From: Patescibacteria group bacterium
GTDB lineage: Bacteria; Patescibacteriota; Minisyncoccia; Phycocordibacterales; PALSA-1337
Direction of reading: 5' to 3'
DNA: 44,807 bases
Assembly (NCBI GenBank): GCA_024654575.1
Contig: JANLHG010000019.1
Span: forward strand, 1-44,807
Made by a program: the position numbers and the translations under genes. Numbering within the stretch: the first letter of the stretch is position 1; the number at the start of each line of letters is the position of its first letter. Shown here piece after piece: positions 6,981-15,158 of the stretch. Under the pieces are notes generated by a model that searched no databases, was not told where the DNA came from, and worked only from the letters and a program-made list of their open reading frames with translations.

Positions 6981-8649
6981 TATAAGTGTCGCACCACATC
7001 TTTTAGCTGTTCAAAGTATTGGAACTGAATATAAGGGAATACCTTTTCTTTATTTAAATAATGAGTTTGGCTACGCTTCGCGAATCCAAGAAATATCAGA
7101 TGGACATTTTTTTATTGGCTCATCAAATTTTTTTGAATATAAAAATATAATTCCAGTTGTACCTCCTTCTGGTGAATATACTTATTATATATTACATTTA
7201 CTGACTGGGTTATCAGTATTAAACACGATTGTATTAGCCAAATTTCTTTTTCCAGCAATATTATTTCTTCTCATATATTTACTTGTATCAAAATTAATCA
7301 AAGACTCACCTAACAACATAAAAAAGATAGGAGCTATCACAGCAGGAATCTTCGTGACTCTTGGTTACGACTTAGTAGATTTTAGAACTGTATTAATGCG
7401 TCTTTTTACTGATACAGACCACAATACTTACCTATCGCTCTGGACTAGACCTGTCAATCCCATAGTCGGAGCAATTTTTTTGTTTTCTTTTCTTATTTTG
7501 ATATTGAATATAATTGAAAATAAAAATCGCAAAACTAATGAGATATTGACTGGTTTAACATTGGCTTTGACTGCTGGTTATTTTTTCTCATTTGCTTTAG
7601 CATGGATTATTCTTTTTTTGCTTACATTGCGATTTTTATGGAAACGTAATTATGCTGTGATTAAAGCATTTTCAGTATCAGCTCTTATTGCAATAATAAT
7701 AGATTTCTTTTATTGGTTAAACGCACTAAAAAGTGTAGCTGGAAATGCCTTAGCTGTAGCTAATCGCAACGGACTTCTTCATTTTCACACGCCAATTTTA
7801 AATAAAGTTTTAATTGTTGCGACTTTAATTTTTATTATTTTAATATGGAAAAAACCCAAAAATGAAACGATATGGTTTTGTGGAATTATGCTTGTATCTG
7901 GTTTTATCGCCTTCAATCAACAAATCATCACCGGACTAACAATCTGGCCATATCATTTTGTGCAATATACAATTCCTTTTTCAGTAATTATTGTCATAAC
8001 AATATGCGGAAACATTCTTGGCAATAAATATCAAAAATATTATATAATGTCTTGTATTGGAATCTCTTCTCTAGTATTTATATTCGCTTTATGGAATATT
8101 CCAACTTACAAAAACTCAATAGAAAATTTTAGAAACATACAACCGGTTGGTCAATTATTTTCATGGCTTAATAATAATGCCGAAAAAGATTGTGTAGTAC
8201 TTGTAGATGAACAAAACGAATACATAAATGAAATGCTACCTGCTGTAACGCATTGTAATGTTTATCGTTCTTTAGATATTAATAGTGGTATTCCAGTAGA
8301 AAGAACTATGTGGAGTTATCTGATAAAACTCAGGCAACAAGGTTTAACCTTGTCTGAGACTGATTCTTATTTAAACTCGCATAAAACTGAAGTTACTTCT
8401 TATTTTTTTACTGATTGGGATAATGTCTTTGGCAAAAAAGATAATCCTGAGTTAGAAAATATTATCAAAAAAGTATCAGAGCAATATAAATCGCTCCTAA
8501 AAAAAGATTTCTCTAACGCATTATCAAAATATAAATTAGATTATATAATCACTACGAAAAAACTTGATTCCTCTATCACACCTATTTTACAAGTCCATAA
8601 TGACTACGAAACATTTTCACTTTATAAATTTACTTCTGCCAAGCGGTAA
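6925..8649 (+). CDS. Multi-spanning membrane protein, possible GT-C glycosyltransferase
   Basis: 574 aa with about ten hydrophobic segments over the first 380 residues and a soluble C-terminal domain of about 190 residues. No family is certain. Architecture and context fit polyprenyl-phosphate-dependent GT-C enzymes, but a clear acidic catalytic loop is not obvious; acidic candidates are in the first loop (ASRIQEISDGHFFIG) and in TDTDHN near 170. It resembles the gene at 18247-20007 in layout: a first-loop (S)R-x-EV/I-x-D-x-x-F-x-IG pattern, a long hydrophobic middle and an aqueous tail. The start overlaps the upstream GT4 gene by 56 nt. The last 20 nt overlap the convergent transaldolase gene. 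Confidence 0.6.
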   Translation: MNKNGWNIIILSLAILVGSISVAPHLLAVQSIGTEYKGIPFLYLNNEFGYASRIQEISDGHFFIGSSNFFEYKNIIPVVPPSGEYTYYILHLLTGLSVLNTIVLAKFLFPAILFLLIYLLVSKLIKDSPNNIKKIGAITAGIFVTLGYDLVDFRTVLMRLFTDTDHNTYLSLWTRPVNPIVGAIFLFSFLILILNIIENKNRKTNEILTGLTLALTAGYFFSFALAWIILFLLTLRFLWKRNYAVIKAFSVSALIAIIIDFFYWLNALKSVAGNALAVANRNGLLHFHTPILNKVLIVATLIFIILIWKKPKNETIWFCGIMLVSGFIAFNQQIITGLTIWPYHFVQYTIPFSVIIVITICGNILGNKYQKYYIMSCIGISSLVFIFALWNIPTYKNSIENFRNIQPVGQLFSWLNNNAEKDCVVLVDEQNEYINEMLPAVTHCNVYRSLDINSGIPVERTMWSYLIKLRQQGLTLSETDSYLNSHKTEVTSYFFTDWDNVFGKKDNPELENIIKKVSEQYKSLLKKDFSNALSKYKLDYIITTKKLDSSITPILQVHNDYETFSLYKFTSAKR

Positions 8650-9301
8650 AATCTTTGAAAAACTGATCAACAGCTTCAGTAGTTTTAAAATGTTCCACCA
8701 TTGGAATAAAAAACTTCGGTGGAACTGTCACAATGTGTGCTCCGGCAATAAAGGCATCTCTAACATCCTCCACACTTCTTATAGAACCAGCGATAATTTC
8801 AGATTTTGATTTTCCTTCATCCAAAAGTTTACGAGTAGCTGAAACCACATCTTGCGGTTTATCAAGTGCCCCATCTCTAATTCTGCACCAAAATAAACTA
8901 ACGTATCTAGCACCTGCATTAGTAGCTAAAAGTGCCTGAGTAACATTCATACAAGCTGTGCAATTTACTGAAATACCCGCTTTTGACAAAGTATTTATAG
9001 CTTCAAGTTCATTCCAGCCGATTTGTACTTTAATACTTAAATTCTTATACTTGAAAATCTTTTTAAAACGTTTTGCTTGTTCAATAATTTCTTTTGGATC
9101 ACGAGAAAAAACTTCCACGCTCAAACTCAGTTTACTATCATATTTATTAAGCAACGTCACAATCTTTTTTATGTGTTTTTCAAATCCACTTTTTGGCTCT
9201 TTAGCTAAAAGTGAGGGATTCGTAGTTACTCCAGAAATAAAACCTTTTTTTAAAGCATTTTCTATTTCTAATAAATTAGCACTATCTATAAATATTTTCA
9301 T
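8630..9301 (-). CDS. Transaldolase / fructose-6-phosphate aldolase-like enzyme
   Basis: 223 aa, the length of the small (class 3) transaldolase subfamily. It begins MKIFIDSANLLEIE and has the Schiff-base lysine region LSIKVQIG (Lys about 91), a GVTTNPSLL motif near 24-32 and IIAGSIRSVEDV near 175. Transaldolases move a dihydroxyacetone unit and make sedoheptulose-7-phosphate from fructose-6-phosphate and erythrose-4-phosphate. The next gene upstream encodes a GmhA-like sedoheptulose-7-phosphate isomerase, 3 nt away, so I infer it supplies the heptose pathway. The usual Pro after the lysine is Gln here (KVQIG), so exact specificity is unsure. Confidence 0.85.
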   Translation of the reverse strand: MKIFIDSANLLEIENALKKGFISGVTTNPSLLAKEPKSGFEKHIKKIVTLLNKYDSKLSLSVEVFSRDPKEIIEQAKRFKKIFKYKNLSIKVQIGWNELEAINTLSKAGISVNCTACMNVTQALLATNAGARYVSLFWCRIRDGALDKPQDVVSATRKLLDEGKSKSEIIAGSIRSVEDVRDAFIAGAHIVTVPPKFFIPMVEHFKTTEAVDQFFKDFTAWQK

Positions 9302-9304
9302 TTT

Positions 9305-9922
9305 TTATTTTTTACTTGCTTTAGCTATTTTTTCTTTCAAACAAAAAGTAATAAGATGAAATAAGACAACATGAAATGACTCCACTAGAGGTGTAGAGTC
9401 CGCTGGAACAACCACAGAAATATCTGACATTTTTTTCATAACTCCTCCATCAAAACCAGAAATTCCAATAGCTTTTCCGCCATTATCTTTTGCAAATTGT
9501 AATGCTTTAATCAGATTTTGAGACCAAGCTCCAGCTTTATCCTTTCCTGCTCCGCCATGTACACTAAAAGCAATTACTACACTACCTTTAGTCCAATAAG
9601 TGTTTAACGCACCAGTATAGGCATCATGCCAACCCCAATCATTAGTAGCAGCACTTATCATAGGAATGTTATCAGCAAGAGCAATGGCACGAATACCTTT
9701 TTCGTGTGGATGTTCAATAGTAGTTTTTATCAAATCCCCTACAAAATGTGTAGCTGTACCTGCCGAACCACCATTACCTATCACAAATACCCATTTCCCT
9801 TTTTTCCAAGCATCAAAAAGTGTGTCTACAACAGCAGAAATAGCATTAGATTGCTTTTCAAGTTTTTTTGAAATCTCCTCACTATCCGTCAAGTACTTCT
9901 TAATATAATCCTTATTAGGCAT
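9305..9922 (-). CDS. gmhA: Sedoheptulose-7-phosphate isomerase (GmhA-like, SIS domain)
   Basis: 205 aa. A single SIS domain with VFVIGNGGSAGTATHF at about residues 45-60 and the long N-terminal helix typical of GmhA. The enzyme turns sedoheptulose-7-phosphate into D-glycero-D-manno-heptose-7-phosphate, the first committed heptose step. A kinase (11201), a phosphatase (10648) and a nucleotidyltransferase (16738) for the rest of the pathway are nearby. A promoter TTGCAA-N16-TAGAAT ends 7 nt before the ATG. Other SIS isomerases are possible, but the neighbours favour GmhA. Confidence 0.85.
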   Translation of the reverse strand: MPNKDYIKKYLTDSEEISKKLEKQSNAISAVVDTLFDAWKKGKWVFVIGNGGSAGTATHFVGDLIKTTIEHPHEKGIRAIALADNIPMISAATNDWGWHDAYTGALNTYWTKGSVVIAFSVHGGAGKDKAGAWSQNLIKALQFAKDNGGKAIGISGFDGGVMKKMSDISVVVPADSTPLVESFHVVLFHLITFCLKEKIAKASKK

Positions 9923-9929
9923 AGAAACT

Positions 9930-9957
9930 ATTCTACTCTCTTGATTTATTTTTGCAA
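9930..9957 (-). promoter_or_regulatory. Promoter of gmhA, leaderless arrangement
   Basis: Minus strand TTGCAA (9957-9952), 16-nt spacer, TAGAAT (9935-9930), then 7 nt to the ATG at 9922. No Shine-Dalgarno fits between. It lies just after the Nudix gene terminator, so gmhA and the transaldolase form their own unit. Confidence 0.65.
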
Positions 9958-9971
9958 CAAATTATTATAAT

Positions 9972-9998
9972 AAAAAATGCCCCGATTGAATCGGGACA
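9972..9998 (-). terminator. Rho-independent terminator of the Nudix-like gene
   Basis: On the minus strand an 8-bp stem with one mismatch (arms 9998-9991 and 9985-9978, 5-nt loop) is followed by six T (9977-9972). It starts 20 nt after the Nudix-like gene's stop codon. Confidence 0.85.
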
Positions 9999-10017
9999 CT
10001 ATGACCTAAATGAAACA

Positions 10018-10590
10018 TCACAGAATCAATTTTCCAGATTCATAAAGAAAATGGGCGAAGATTCCAGCGACTGTTGCGGTATCTTTAATCTCTCCAGATT
10101 TTATTTTTTGCCAAACTTCTTCTGGAGTAAGAATAATGATACCAACTCCCTGCTTTTCATCCTGTTCTTTAACTTCAGATGTCAGTTCACAATCGAAAGC
10201 CAGAAAAATATGGCAACGATTATCAATTCGGTCTGTTTGAGGAAAAAATCCGTATTCATTCAACCGGACAAGGCGTTTAGGTTTATACCCAATTTCCGCG
10301 ACCATCTCTTCAACAACCTGATTCTCGTGTGCGATATCATCAGGGCACCCACCCGCCACTGATTCAATACTCATACCAGAAACGGGTTTACACTGATGAG
10401 CGAAAAGAAAACTACCGTTCTTTGTGCGTGCACTCACAAGCACATGTCCATTCCCCTTCATTTCGACAAGCAAGAAGTTCTTGATAATCTTGCCGTTGTT
10501 GAAATGCACATCAACCTTAGTCGCTGTAACCCATTGGTCATCGTGGACCACCTTTTTTCTTTCTATCGTTCGATCTGTTGCAATTTTCAT
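10018..10590 (-). CDS. Nudix-like hydrolase with degenerate Nudix box
   Basis: 190 aa. The fold pattern fits ADP-ribose-pyrophosphatase-like Nudix proteins: beta-rich N terminus, ESVAGGCPDD, then VVEEMVAEIGY where the box G-x5-E-x7-REU-x-EE-x-GU is expected. Several positions deviate: Ile for the first Glu, Glu for the Arg and Ala for one metal-binding Glu, so activity is doubtful or altered. The gene has a consensus promoter, an AAAGGAA purine run before the start, its own terminator and a GC-richer composition than its neighbours. It therefore looks like an inserted single-gene unit splitting the heptose genes. Confidence 0.7.
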   Translation of the reverse strand: MKIATDRTIERKKVVHDDQWVTATKVDVHFNNGKIIKNFLLVEMKGNGHVLVSARTKNGSFLFAHQCKPVSGMSIESVAGGCPDDIAHENQVVEEMVAEIGYKPKRLVRLNEYGFFPQTDRIDNRCHIFLAFDCELTSEVKEQDEKQGVGIIILTPEEVWQKIKSGEIKDTATVAGIFAHFLYESGKLIL

Positions 10591-10630
10591 TGCAATTCCT
10601 TTCGTTGATTGTTCTCACTTTACTAAATAC

Positions 10631-10659
10631 AGTATAATATACTTAATCTAGTTTGTCAA
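10631..10659 (-). promoter_or_regulatory. Strong promoter of the Nudix-like gene
   Basis: Minus strand TTGACA (10659-10654), 17-nt spacer, TATACT (10636-10631). It overlaps the 3' end of gmhB. The predicted leader is about 33 nt and carries AAAGGAA 6-12 nt before the ATG at 10590, unlike the leaderless pattern of neighbouring genes. Confidence 0.8.
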
Positions 10660-11193
10660 AATAGTAATTAAACCTTCATTATCTGTAAAATTTTTAATTC
10701 TATAATCTGCTTCTAAATCAGTATTATAAGAAGCTTCCATAAGGATACTTTTACAACCAGCTAATTTTGACGCTTCCGTATCATTTTCAGTATCGCCAAG
10801 AAAAAAAGATTTAGAAAGGTCAATATTCCATTTTCTTGAAGCAGATAAAAGCATTCCCGGTTTCGGTTTACGACAATCACAATTCTCGTTTGGATGATGA
10901 AAACAAATAAAAATATCATCAAAAGGCAACTTCGCCACTTTGGATTGCACATAGTCAAAATCTTCTTGACTGATGTTGCCGTATTTAATGTCTGGTTGAT
11001 TAGTTGCCAAGATTGCAAGATATCCAAGTTTTTTTACGGTTTCAATAGCTTCAACAACATTGGGTAAAAATCCCCCTTTTTCATCAAATTCTTTTTTACT
11101 ATATGCGGGTGTTGGTTTACCATTACGAATAATAGTTTTTAAAATAACTCCATCTCTATCAAAAAATACCGCTTTTGTTTTTAATTCAGACAT
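10648..11193 (-). CDS. gmhB: D-glycero-D-manno-heptose-1,7-bisphosphate 7-phosphatase (HAD)
   Basis: 181 aa. HAD motif I FFDRDGV at residues about 10-16, the GmhB-type zinc-binding stretch CFHHPNENCDCRKPKPG near 95-112 and motif IV FLGDTENDTEASKLAG. GmhB removes the 7-phosphate of heptose-1,7-bisphosphate. It sits 7 nt downstream of the HddA-like kinase gene in the same orientation, the natural substrate supplier. A histidinol-phosphatase-like role is the main alternative, made unlikely by the heptose neighbours. Confidence 0.86.
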   Translation of the reverse strand: MSELKTKAVFFDRDGVILKTIIRNGKPTPAYSKKEFDEKGGFLPNVVEAIETVKKLGYLAILATNQPDIKYGNISQEDFDYVQSKVAKLPFDDIFICFHHPNENCDCRKPKPGMLLSASRKWNIDLSKSFFLGDTENDTEASKLAGCKSILMEASYNTDLEADYRIKNFTDNEGLITILTN

Positions 11194-11200
11194 TTTAATT

Positions 11201-12184
11201 TTATGGTTTAATTACGTGAACTCTAGCACCTTGATTATCTAATTCAAAATCCATTTCACGCATTTTGAAAGATTTAAGAGCTTTTCTTACATTTTTTTTA
11301 ATTTTTGGAGAAGAACAGTAAAACATAAAATAACCTCCGCCACCTGCACCCATTATTTTTCCTCCAAGTGCCCCCGCTTTACAAGCTTCTTCATATATTT
11401 TATCAAATAAGTCACTACTCATTTTATTAGACATAGTTTTTTTAATTTCCCAGTGTTCATTCATAAGTTTACCAAAACTATCCAAATCTCCTTTCATAAA
11501 ACATTTTAAAATTTTTTTACCGATAGTTTTTGTCTTATGTTTTGATTCTAAAATTTTTGTCTGATCTTGTTCTGCAAGAATATGTTTACTTTCACGAACT
11601 ACTCCCGTGTAATAAAATAAACTATTTTTGAAAAACTTTTTAATAACTTTTGAGTCTATTTTCGGCTTCTTTATTTTTATGTTACCCTTCTTATCTATAT
11701 CCAAAACAACAAAACCTCCCAATGAACATACATACGGATCCTGTACCCCATCTGGTAATTTAAGGGCACGTGTTAATTCAAATGATTTTTCAGATGCTTT
11801 TTTATTACTAATTTTTTTACCACAGAAAGTTGATAGGCCTTTTATAACAGCAACAGCACAAGCTCCAGAAGAACCTAAACCTGTACCTGCAGGAGTATCA
11901 GCTTTAAAAGAAATGGCCACTTTATTTTTGATACCATGCATTATGAGTGCTTGCCGAGCTATTTCGTGACTAATATTTTTGACATCAGAAACAGATTCAA
12001 AATGTTTGTAATGAACATGAATAAAGTCGTCCGAACGAGGTTCTTTTATAAACACATCCATATAAAGATTGATTGTAACGCCAAATATAAACCCTCCATG
12101 TTTTTCATAATATGATGGTAAATCGGTAGAACCTCCACCTAAAGACAAACGAAAAGGTACCCGACTAATAATAATTTTTGACAT
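11201..12184 (-). CDS. hddA: GHMP kinase, HddA-like heptose-7-phosphate kinase
   Basis: 327 aa. GHMP motifs: N-terminal PFRLSLGGGSTDLPSYY (about 10-26), the ATP loop PAGTGLGSSGA (about 98-108) and the C-terminal GGKIMGAGGGGYFMFY near 275-290. The GGGSTDLP start and the length fit HddA-type D-glycero-alpha-D-manno-heptose-7-phosphate kinases, which give the alpha-1,7-bisphosphate used for GDP-heptose. It lies 4 nt after the Gfo/Idh-FAD fusion gene and 7 nt before gmhB. A fucose or other sugar kinase cannot be ruled out by motif alone. Confidence 0.85.
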   Translation of the reverse strand: MSKIIISRVPFRLSLGGGSTDLPSYYEKHGGFIFGVTINLYMDVFIKEPRSDDFIHVHYKHFESVSDVKNISHEIARQALIMHGIKNKVAISFKADTPAGTGLGSSGACAVAVIKGLSTFCGKKISNKKASEKSFELTRALKLPDGVQDPYVCSLGGFVVLDIDKKGNIKIKKPKIDSKVIKKFFKNSLFYYTGVVRESKHILAEQDQTKILESKHKTKTIGKKILKCFMKGDLDSFGKLMNEHWEIKKTMSNKMSSDLFDKIYEEACKAGALGGKIMGAGGGGYFMFYCSSPKIKKNVRKALKSFKMREMDFELDNQGARVHVIKP

Positions 12185-12188
12185 ATTT

Positions 12189-14174
12189 TTACAGTATAAA
12201 CTTTTTTAATTTTTTGGCTATAGTCACCGAAGTTATAATTTTACCTTCAAGAACAGAAAAACATCCAAAACCATGATTAACCAAACTCGTAACCCTATCA
12301 TCATTCTTTTTAGAAGATTTATCTATAGTTAAAGCCACAAATATTGACTTCACATATGTAGCTTGTTTTAAAATAGGTAACCACTGCGAAGACCGTTTCA
12401 ACATTTTCAATATCCTAGGTTTAACATTTTTTTTCCATTTTTGAAAATCTTTATCAGAATATATTTTCTTTGAAGTATGAACCGAAAGAGGTACATCACC
12501 AAAAGTATAGAAATCAGTATTACCTAACGGAACAATAGTTGTAAATGGTCCATCTACCACCATAACAGCTTGAGGTTTTTGTTCTTTTATTTGGATAACT
12601 GAAAACTCTTTAAATCTATATTCCAATTCCCTTTTAGAAAAACCCAGCATATCAACAACTGTATTGTAATTAGCGTAAGTAGCATTAATTACATAATCAA
12701 ACGCTTCAGTTTTATAACCACTATTTGAACTAAAAGTTAGCACTTTTTTTCCATCTTTTGCTATCTTTATTTTTTTTACTTCAGATGAAAGTTTTAATGA
12801 TATATTTTTACTTCTTATTTTTTCTTTCATTATTTTTTTCAAAAGACCATAATCATAAACTGCTTCATTCGTCTTTATACAAGAAACTACTTCATCTTTA
12901 TTTAAAAAACCTTCAGTGGGATATTCTTCTTTATAATAAAGTTTGTTATCGTGACACATTTTTTCAAACCCCTCTTTTGTAATTTTTGAACCTTCACATG
13001 CCACTGCTATATAACTTGGAATGTTTACAATTGCCTTTCCATACATTTCTTCAAAATCAGTCGTAGATTCTTTTATTTGTTTTATTGTTTCTGGACTTCT
13101 AGGATAGTGGTAACCTTGATGATGGCGATACTGGTTAGCGTATGATGCTTCTGTTAAAATATCTTTATGTCTCTCAAAAATAGTCACTTTAAACTTTTCT
13201 CCGAGAATAGATGCTGTAGTCATTCCGAAAATTCCCGCTCCTATAATTGCAATATTTGGTTTTGTTTGATTTACGATTGACCGTTCTGCGATTGAGACAA
13301 TTCGTGCACCAATTTCTCCGTCCGGAAATATTATTTTTTTATCATTCATCACATCAATAAAACACTTAATTTCTTTCACAAGTGGTTCTTCCCCTTCGGC
13401 TTTTATTATTTTTTGATTACCATCTTTAAATACAATTTTTAATTCCCAATTTGCAAAATTTGCTTCAAAAAAATCTATGTTACCTTTCTTTAGATAAAAT
13501 TTAAGTACACGCTCTTTTTTATCACCCTCCCAGCCAATTCTACATAGAACATTCAATCCCTTTTCATATCTTAAATCAATATTAGTTATTCTTTCATTTT
13601 GTTTGGACCATATAGCTGATGGATTTTTTTTGTAAAGTGCGTCAATAATATCAAAAAGATGAAGTAATTCTAACGGAGCAGATAAACCAGTATCAGTTTC
13701 TATAGGACTCACAAAAAATCCCTCTACTTTTTCCAATACATTAGATTTTGGTATATGTTTTTTTAATAAATAAAGAAGTGAATGAAAACGGAAAATATGT
13801 CCCACCATAAGCTTTTTTTTATATTTTTTAGCTAAGCGAGAAAGCTTTACAGAGTCTTTATAATTAGAAGCAAGAGGTTTTTCTACAAAAACATCCACGA
13901 AAGGTAAACATTTTTTTACAATTTCAAAATGAGTATCAATGGGTGTAACAATATCAACCGCATCAACTTCACTCAAAAGAGTTTCCGTAATTTCTGTAAA
14001 AACAGGAACATTAAACTCTTTAGATATTTGTTCTCTTGATTTTTTTGATTTTACTACAACGCCATATAATGAAATTATATTTTCACTATCAAGCTGTTTA
14101 AGTACCCTTAGATGTTTTCTACCAAATCTTCCAGCACCTATCAATAAAATTTTTATTTTTTTATTATTACTCAT
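12189..14174 (-). CDS. Fusion of Gfo/Idh/MocA oxidoreductase and FAD-dependent oxidoreductase
   Basis: 661 aa with two Rossmann domains. Residues 1 to about 305 form an NAD(P) sugar oxidoreductase of the Gfo/Idh/MocA family (ILLIGAGRFGRKH at 9-21, VEKPLAS near 95). Residues about 312 to 661 form a DAO-type FAD oxidoreductase (IAIIGAGIFGMTTA, then YRHHQGYHYPRS). Neither substrate can be told from sequence. The gene lies between a GT2 gene (8-nt overlap at its start) and hddA, so both activities probably act on a nucleotide sugar or glycan intermediate. The fusion is unusual; no frameshift or internal start is apparent. Confidence 0.82.
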   Translation of the reverse strand: MSNNKKIKILLIGAGRFGRKHLRVLKQLDSENIISLYGVVVKSKKSREQISKEFNVPVFTEITETLLSEVDAVDIVTPIDTHFEIVKKCLPFVDVFVEKPLASNYKDSVKLSRLAKKYKKKLMVGHIFRFHSLLYLLKKHIPKSNVLEKVEGFFVSPIETDTGLSAPLELLHLFDIIDALYKKNPSAIWSKQNERITNIDLRYEKGLNVLCRIGWEGDKKERVLKFYLKKGNIDFFEANFANWELKIVFKDGNQKIIKAEGEEPLVKEIKCFIDVMNDKKIIFPDGEIGARIVSIAERSIVNQTKPNIAIIGAGIFGMTTASILGEKFKVTIFERHKDILTEASYANQYRHHQGYHYPRSPETIKQIKESTTDFEEMYGKAIVNIPSYIAVACEGSKITKEGFEKMCHDNKLYYKEEYPTEGFLNKDEVVSCIKTNEAVYDYGLLKKIMKEKIRSKNISLKLSSEVKKIKIAKDGKKVLTFSSNSGYKTEAFDYVINATYANYNTVVDMLGFSKRELEYRFKEFSVIQIKEQKPQAVMVVDGPFTTIVPLGNTDFYTFGDVPLSVHTSKKIYSDKDFQKWKKNVKPRILKMLKRSSQWLPILKQATYVKSIFVALTIDKSSKKNDDRVTSLVNHGFGCFSVLEGKIITSVTIAKKLKKFIL

Positions 14175-15093
14175 TTTCTATGATATTCCCGATCATATAA
14201 GGAGAACGATTAGGGTTATCATAATAAATAAGTAACATCATCTCGGCCAAAAGTCCTATCATAAAAAGTAAAACACCCAGAATAGCGAAAAGTGTGCCGA
14301 CAATTGGAAGTGGTGTTTCGGTAATATTCAAAATATGCATCAACCTTAATCCCACAGAAAAACCAAAAAATATTAACGACAAGATAATACAAACCAAACC
14401 CCAACCACCAAAAAAACGTAGAGGTTTTGAAAAGTATTTTACAAAAAATACCATACTCAAAAAATCAAAAACACCTTTAATCATCTTTGAAATACGAATC
14501 TTTGAAGTTCCAGCTTGTCGATAATGAAATGTGACAGGTACTTCTGTAATTCTTGCCCCTCGTTCTTTAGCCACCGCAACAAGAAATACCTGCGATTCTC
14601 CTCTTAAACGAAAATCTTTTATAAACTTACTTCTATAAACTTTTAAACCGCAACCAAAATCGTGAATTTTTACTCCAAGTATAAGTCTTGCGAAAAAATT
14701 AGCAAAAAAGGAAAAAATCATTCTACTTGTAGCATCTTTTCGTCCAACTCGTCTACCGATTACAACATCAAATCCTTCTTCCATTTTTTTTAAAAGAGTT
14801 ATTATTTCAGCCGGATCATTTTGTAAATCAGCATCAAGTAATGCTATTTTATCGCCACGCGAACTATAAATTCCAGTATCAATCGCAGCTGTTTGACCAT
14901 AATTTCTTTGAAGTGATATTAATCTCAGTGATTTAAACCTTGAAGCAATTTCTCTTGTCTTATCCTTTGAACCATCATTAACAAAAATAATCTCATAAGA
15001 TTCTTGTTGACTACTCATTACATCAAAAATACGCTTATAAAGCTCTGTAACGGTCTTTTCTTCGTTAAAAATGGGTACAATGACTGATATCAT
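14167..15093 (-). CDS. Glycosyltransferase family 2, polyprenyl-phosphate type (GtrB/ArnC-like)
   Basis: 308 aa. GT2 motifs: MISVIVPIFNEEKT at the start, IFVNDGSKDKT near 36, DADLQNDP near 88, then two C-terminal hydrophobic hairpins (about 228-290), the layout of enzymes that transfer a sugar from a nucleotide donor to undecaprenyl phosphate. I start at ATG 15093, because an upstream frame extension would cross the radical SAM terminator; TATAAT lies 9 nt before this ATG. It heads the operon running to gmhB. Confidence 0.87.
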   Translation of the reverse strand: MISVIVPIFNEEKTVTELYKRIFDVMSSQQESYEIIFVNDGSKDKTREIASRFKSLRLISLQRNYGQTAAIDTGIYSSRGDKIALLDADLQNDPAEIITLLKKMEEGFDVVIGRRVGRKDATSRMIFSFFANFFARLILGVKIHDFGCGLKVYRSKFIKDFRLRGESQVFLVAVAKERGARITEVPVTFHYRQAGTSKIRISKMIKGVFDFLSMVFFVKYFSKPLRFFGGWGLVCIILSLIFFGFSVGLRLMHILNITETPLPIVGTLFAILGVLLFMIGLLAEMMLLIYYDNPNRSPYMIGNIIENE

Positions 15094-15102
15094 AATCGGC
15101 TC

Positions 15103-15108
15103 ATTATA
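15103..15108 (-). promoter_or_regulatory. -10 box of the GT2-heptose operon
   Basis: TATAAT on the minus strand, 9 nt before the ATG at 15093, directly after the T tract of the radical SAM terminator. The short gap suggests a leaderless or near-leaderless mRNA. Confidence 0.55.
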
Positions 15109-15109
15109 T

Positions 15110-15137
15110 AAAAAAAGCGGGGTTTTATCAACCCCGC
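15110..15137 (-). terminator. Rho-independent terminator of the radical SAM gene
   Basis: Perfect 8-bp stem on the minus strand, GCGGGGTT/AACCCCGC (arms 15137-15130 and 15124-15117, 5-nt loop), followed by seven T. It begins 21 nt after the radical SAM stop codon. Confidence 0.9.
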
Positions 15138-15158
15138 CTTGTGTTTTTTGGACCAAAA

